Assembly: GCA_938040725.1 (NCBI GenBank)
Contig: CALHZX010000004.1
Coordinates: 1 to 21,780 of the forward strand
Reading direction: 5' to 3'
DNA: 21,780 bases
Source: an uncultured Actinomyces sp.
GTDB lineage: Bacteria; Actinomycetota; Actinomycetes; Actinomycetales; Actinomycetaceae
Of the stretch, positions 21,694-21,780 are shown piece after piece. The number at the start of each line of letters is the position of its first letter. Position 1 is the first letter of the stretch. A program made the position numbers and the translations under genes. Below the pieces are notes generated by a model. The model saw nothing but the letters and a program-made list of their open reading frames with translations. It did not search any database and had not been told where the DNA came from.

Positions 21694-21780
21694 TCAGGAC
21701 GCGGAGTCCGGGTTGACGATGCGCTGGGCCTGCTCGTCCGTGAGCGTGAAGTTGTACATCTTCTGGTAGTAGTCCTTCGT
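21694..21780 (-). CDS. ABC transporter substrate-binding protein, C-terminal fragment (cut by window edge)
   Basis: The last 28 residues before a TGA, TKDYYQKMYNFTLTDEQAQR followed by IVNPDSAS, read out of the window. The Y-Y-x-K-x-Y-N-x-x-L-T-x-E-Q pattern is typical of the C-terminus of iron-siderophore binding lipoproteins, and the FecCD permease and ATPase follow it. The start, the lipobox and the ligand are outside the window. Confidence 0.75.
   Translation of the reverse strand, partial: TKDYYQKMYNFTLTDEQAQRIVNPDSAS

Noticed and set aside
1..21780. tRNA, rRNA, integrase or transposase genes
   Set aside because: I looked for these, particularly at the edges of the low-GC island, and saw none.

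Overview
The window looks like chromosome of a high-GC Gram-positive actinobacterium, most likely of the Actinomyces/Schaalia type. The basis is strong GC bias at third codon positions, the order rpsF-ssb-rpsR-rplI next to dnaB, and a heme gene cluster typical of that class. The genus is inference; no 16S rRNA gene is present.

Layout. 1-2025 (minus): ribosomal/replication operon rpsF-ssb-rpsR-rplI, with a promoter, a structured rpsF leader that resembles the S6:S18 autoregulatory element, and a strong terminator after rplI. 2115-3518 (minus): DinF-like MATE exporter with a terminator hairpin. 3519-3861: non-coding region with DnaA-box-like TTATCCACA sites and six GTGCAC palindromes at regular spacing. 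3862-5217 (plus): dnaB helicase. 5218-5890: gene-free stretch with three separate repeat structures. 5891-8160 (minus): rarD coupled to hemA. 8402-15289 (plus): heme genes hemE-hemY-hemC-hemD-hemB-hemL, the first five overlapping by 4 nt at each junction. 15326-15357: terminator shared by convergent transcription units.

15413-18566 (minus) is an accessory island of visibly lower GC. A promoter drives a small EspC/WXG100-like protein, then a 440-residue protein with a WXG-type N-terminus, an EF-hand-like calcium loop and a calpain-type (peptidase C2) catalytic domain. Three tandem near-identical single-pass membrane proteins follow, the first overlapping the protease stop codon. This has the architecture of a type VII-secreted protease effector with an expanded array of immunity-like proteins, and is the best candidate for an undescribed system here. 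No secretion machinery genes lie in the window.

18748-19731 (minus): a 72-residue two-helix membrane protein with a terminator and a structured upstream region, then a cold-shock protein. 19781-21780 (minus): ABC importer of the iron-siderophore/B12 type (ATPase, permease, and the last 28 residues of the binding protein), whose substrate may feed the iron economy that also concerns the heme genes.
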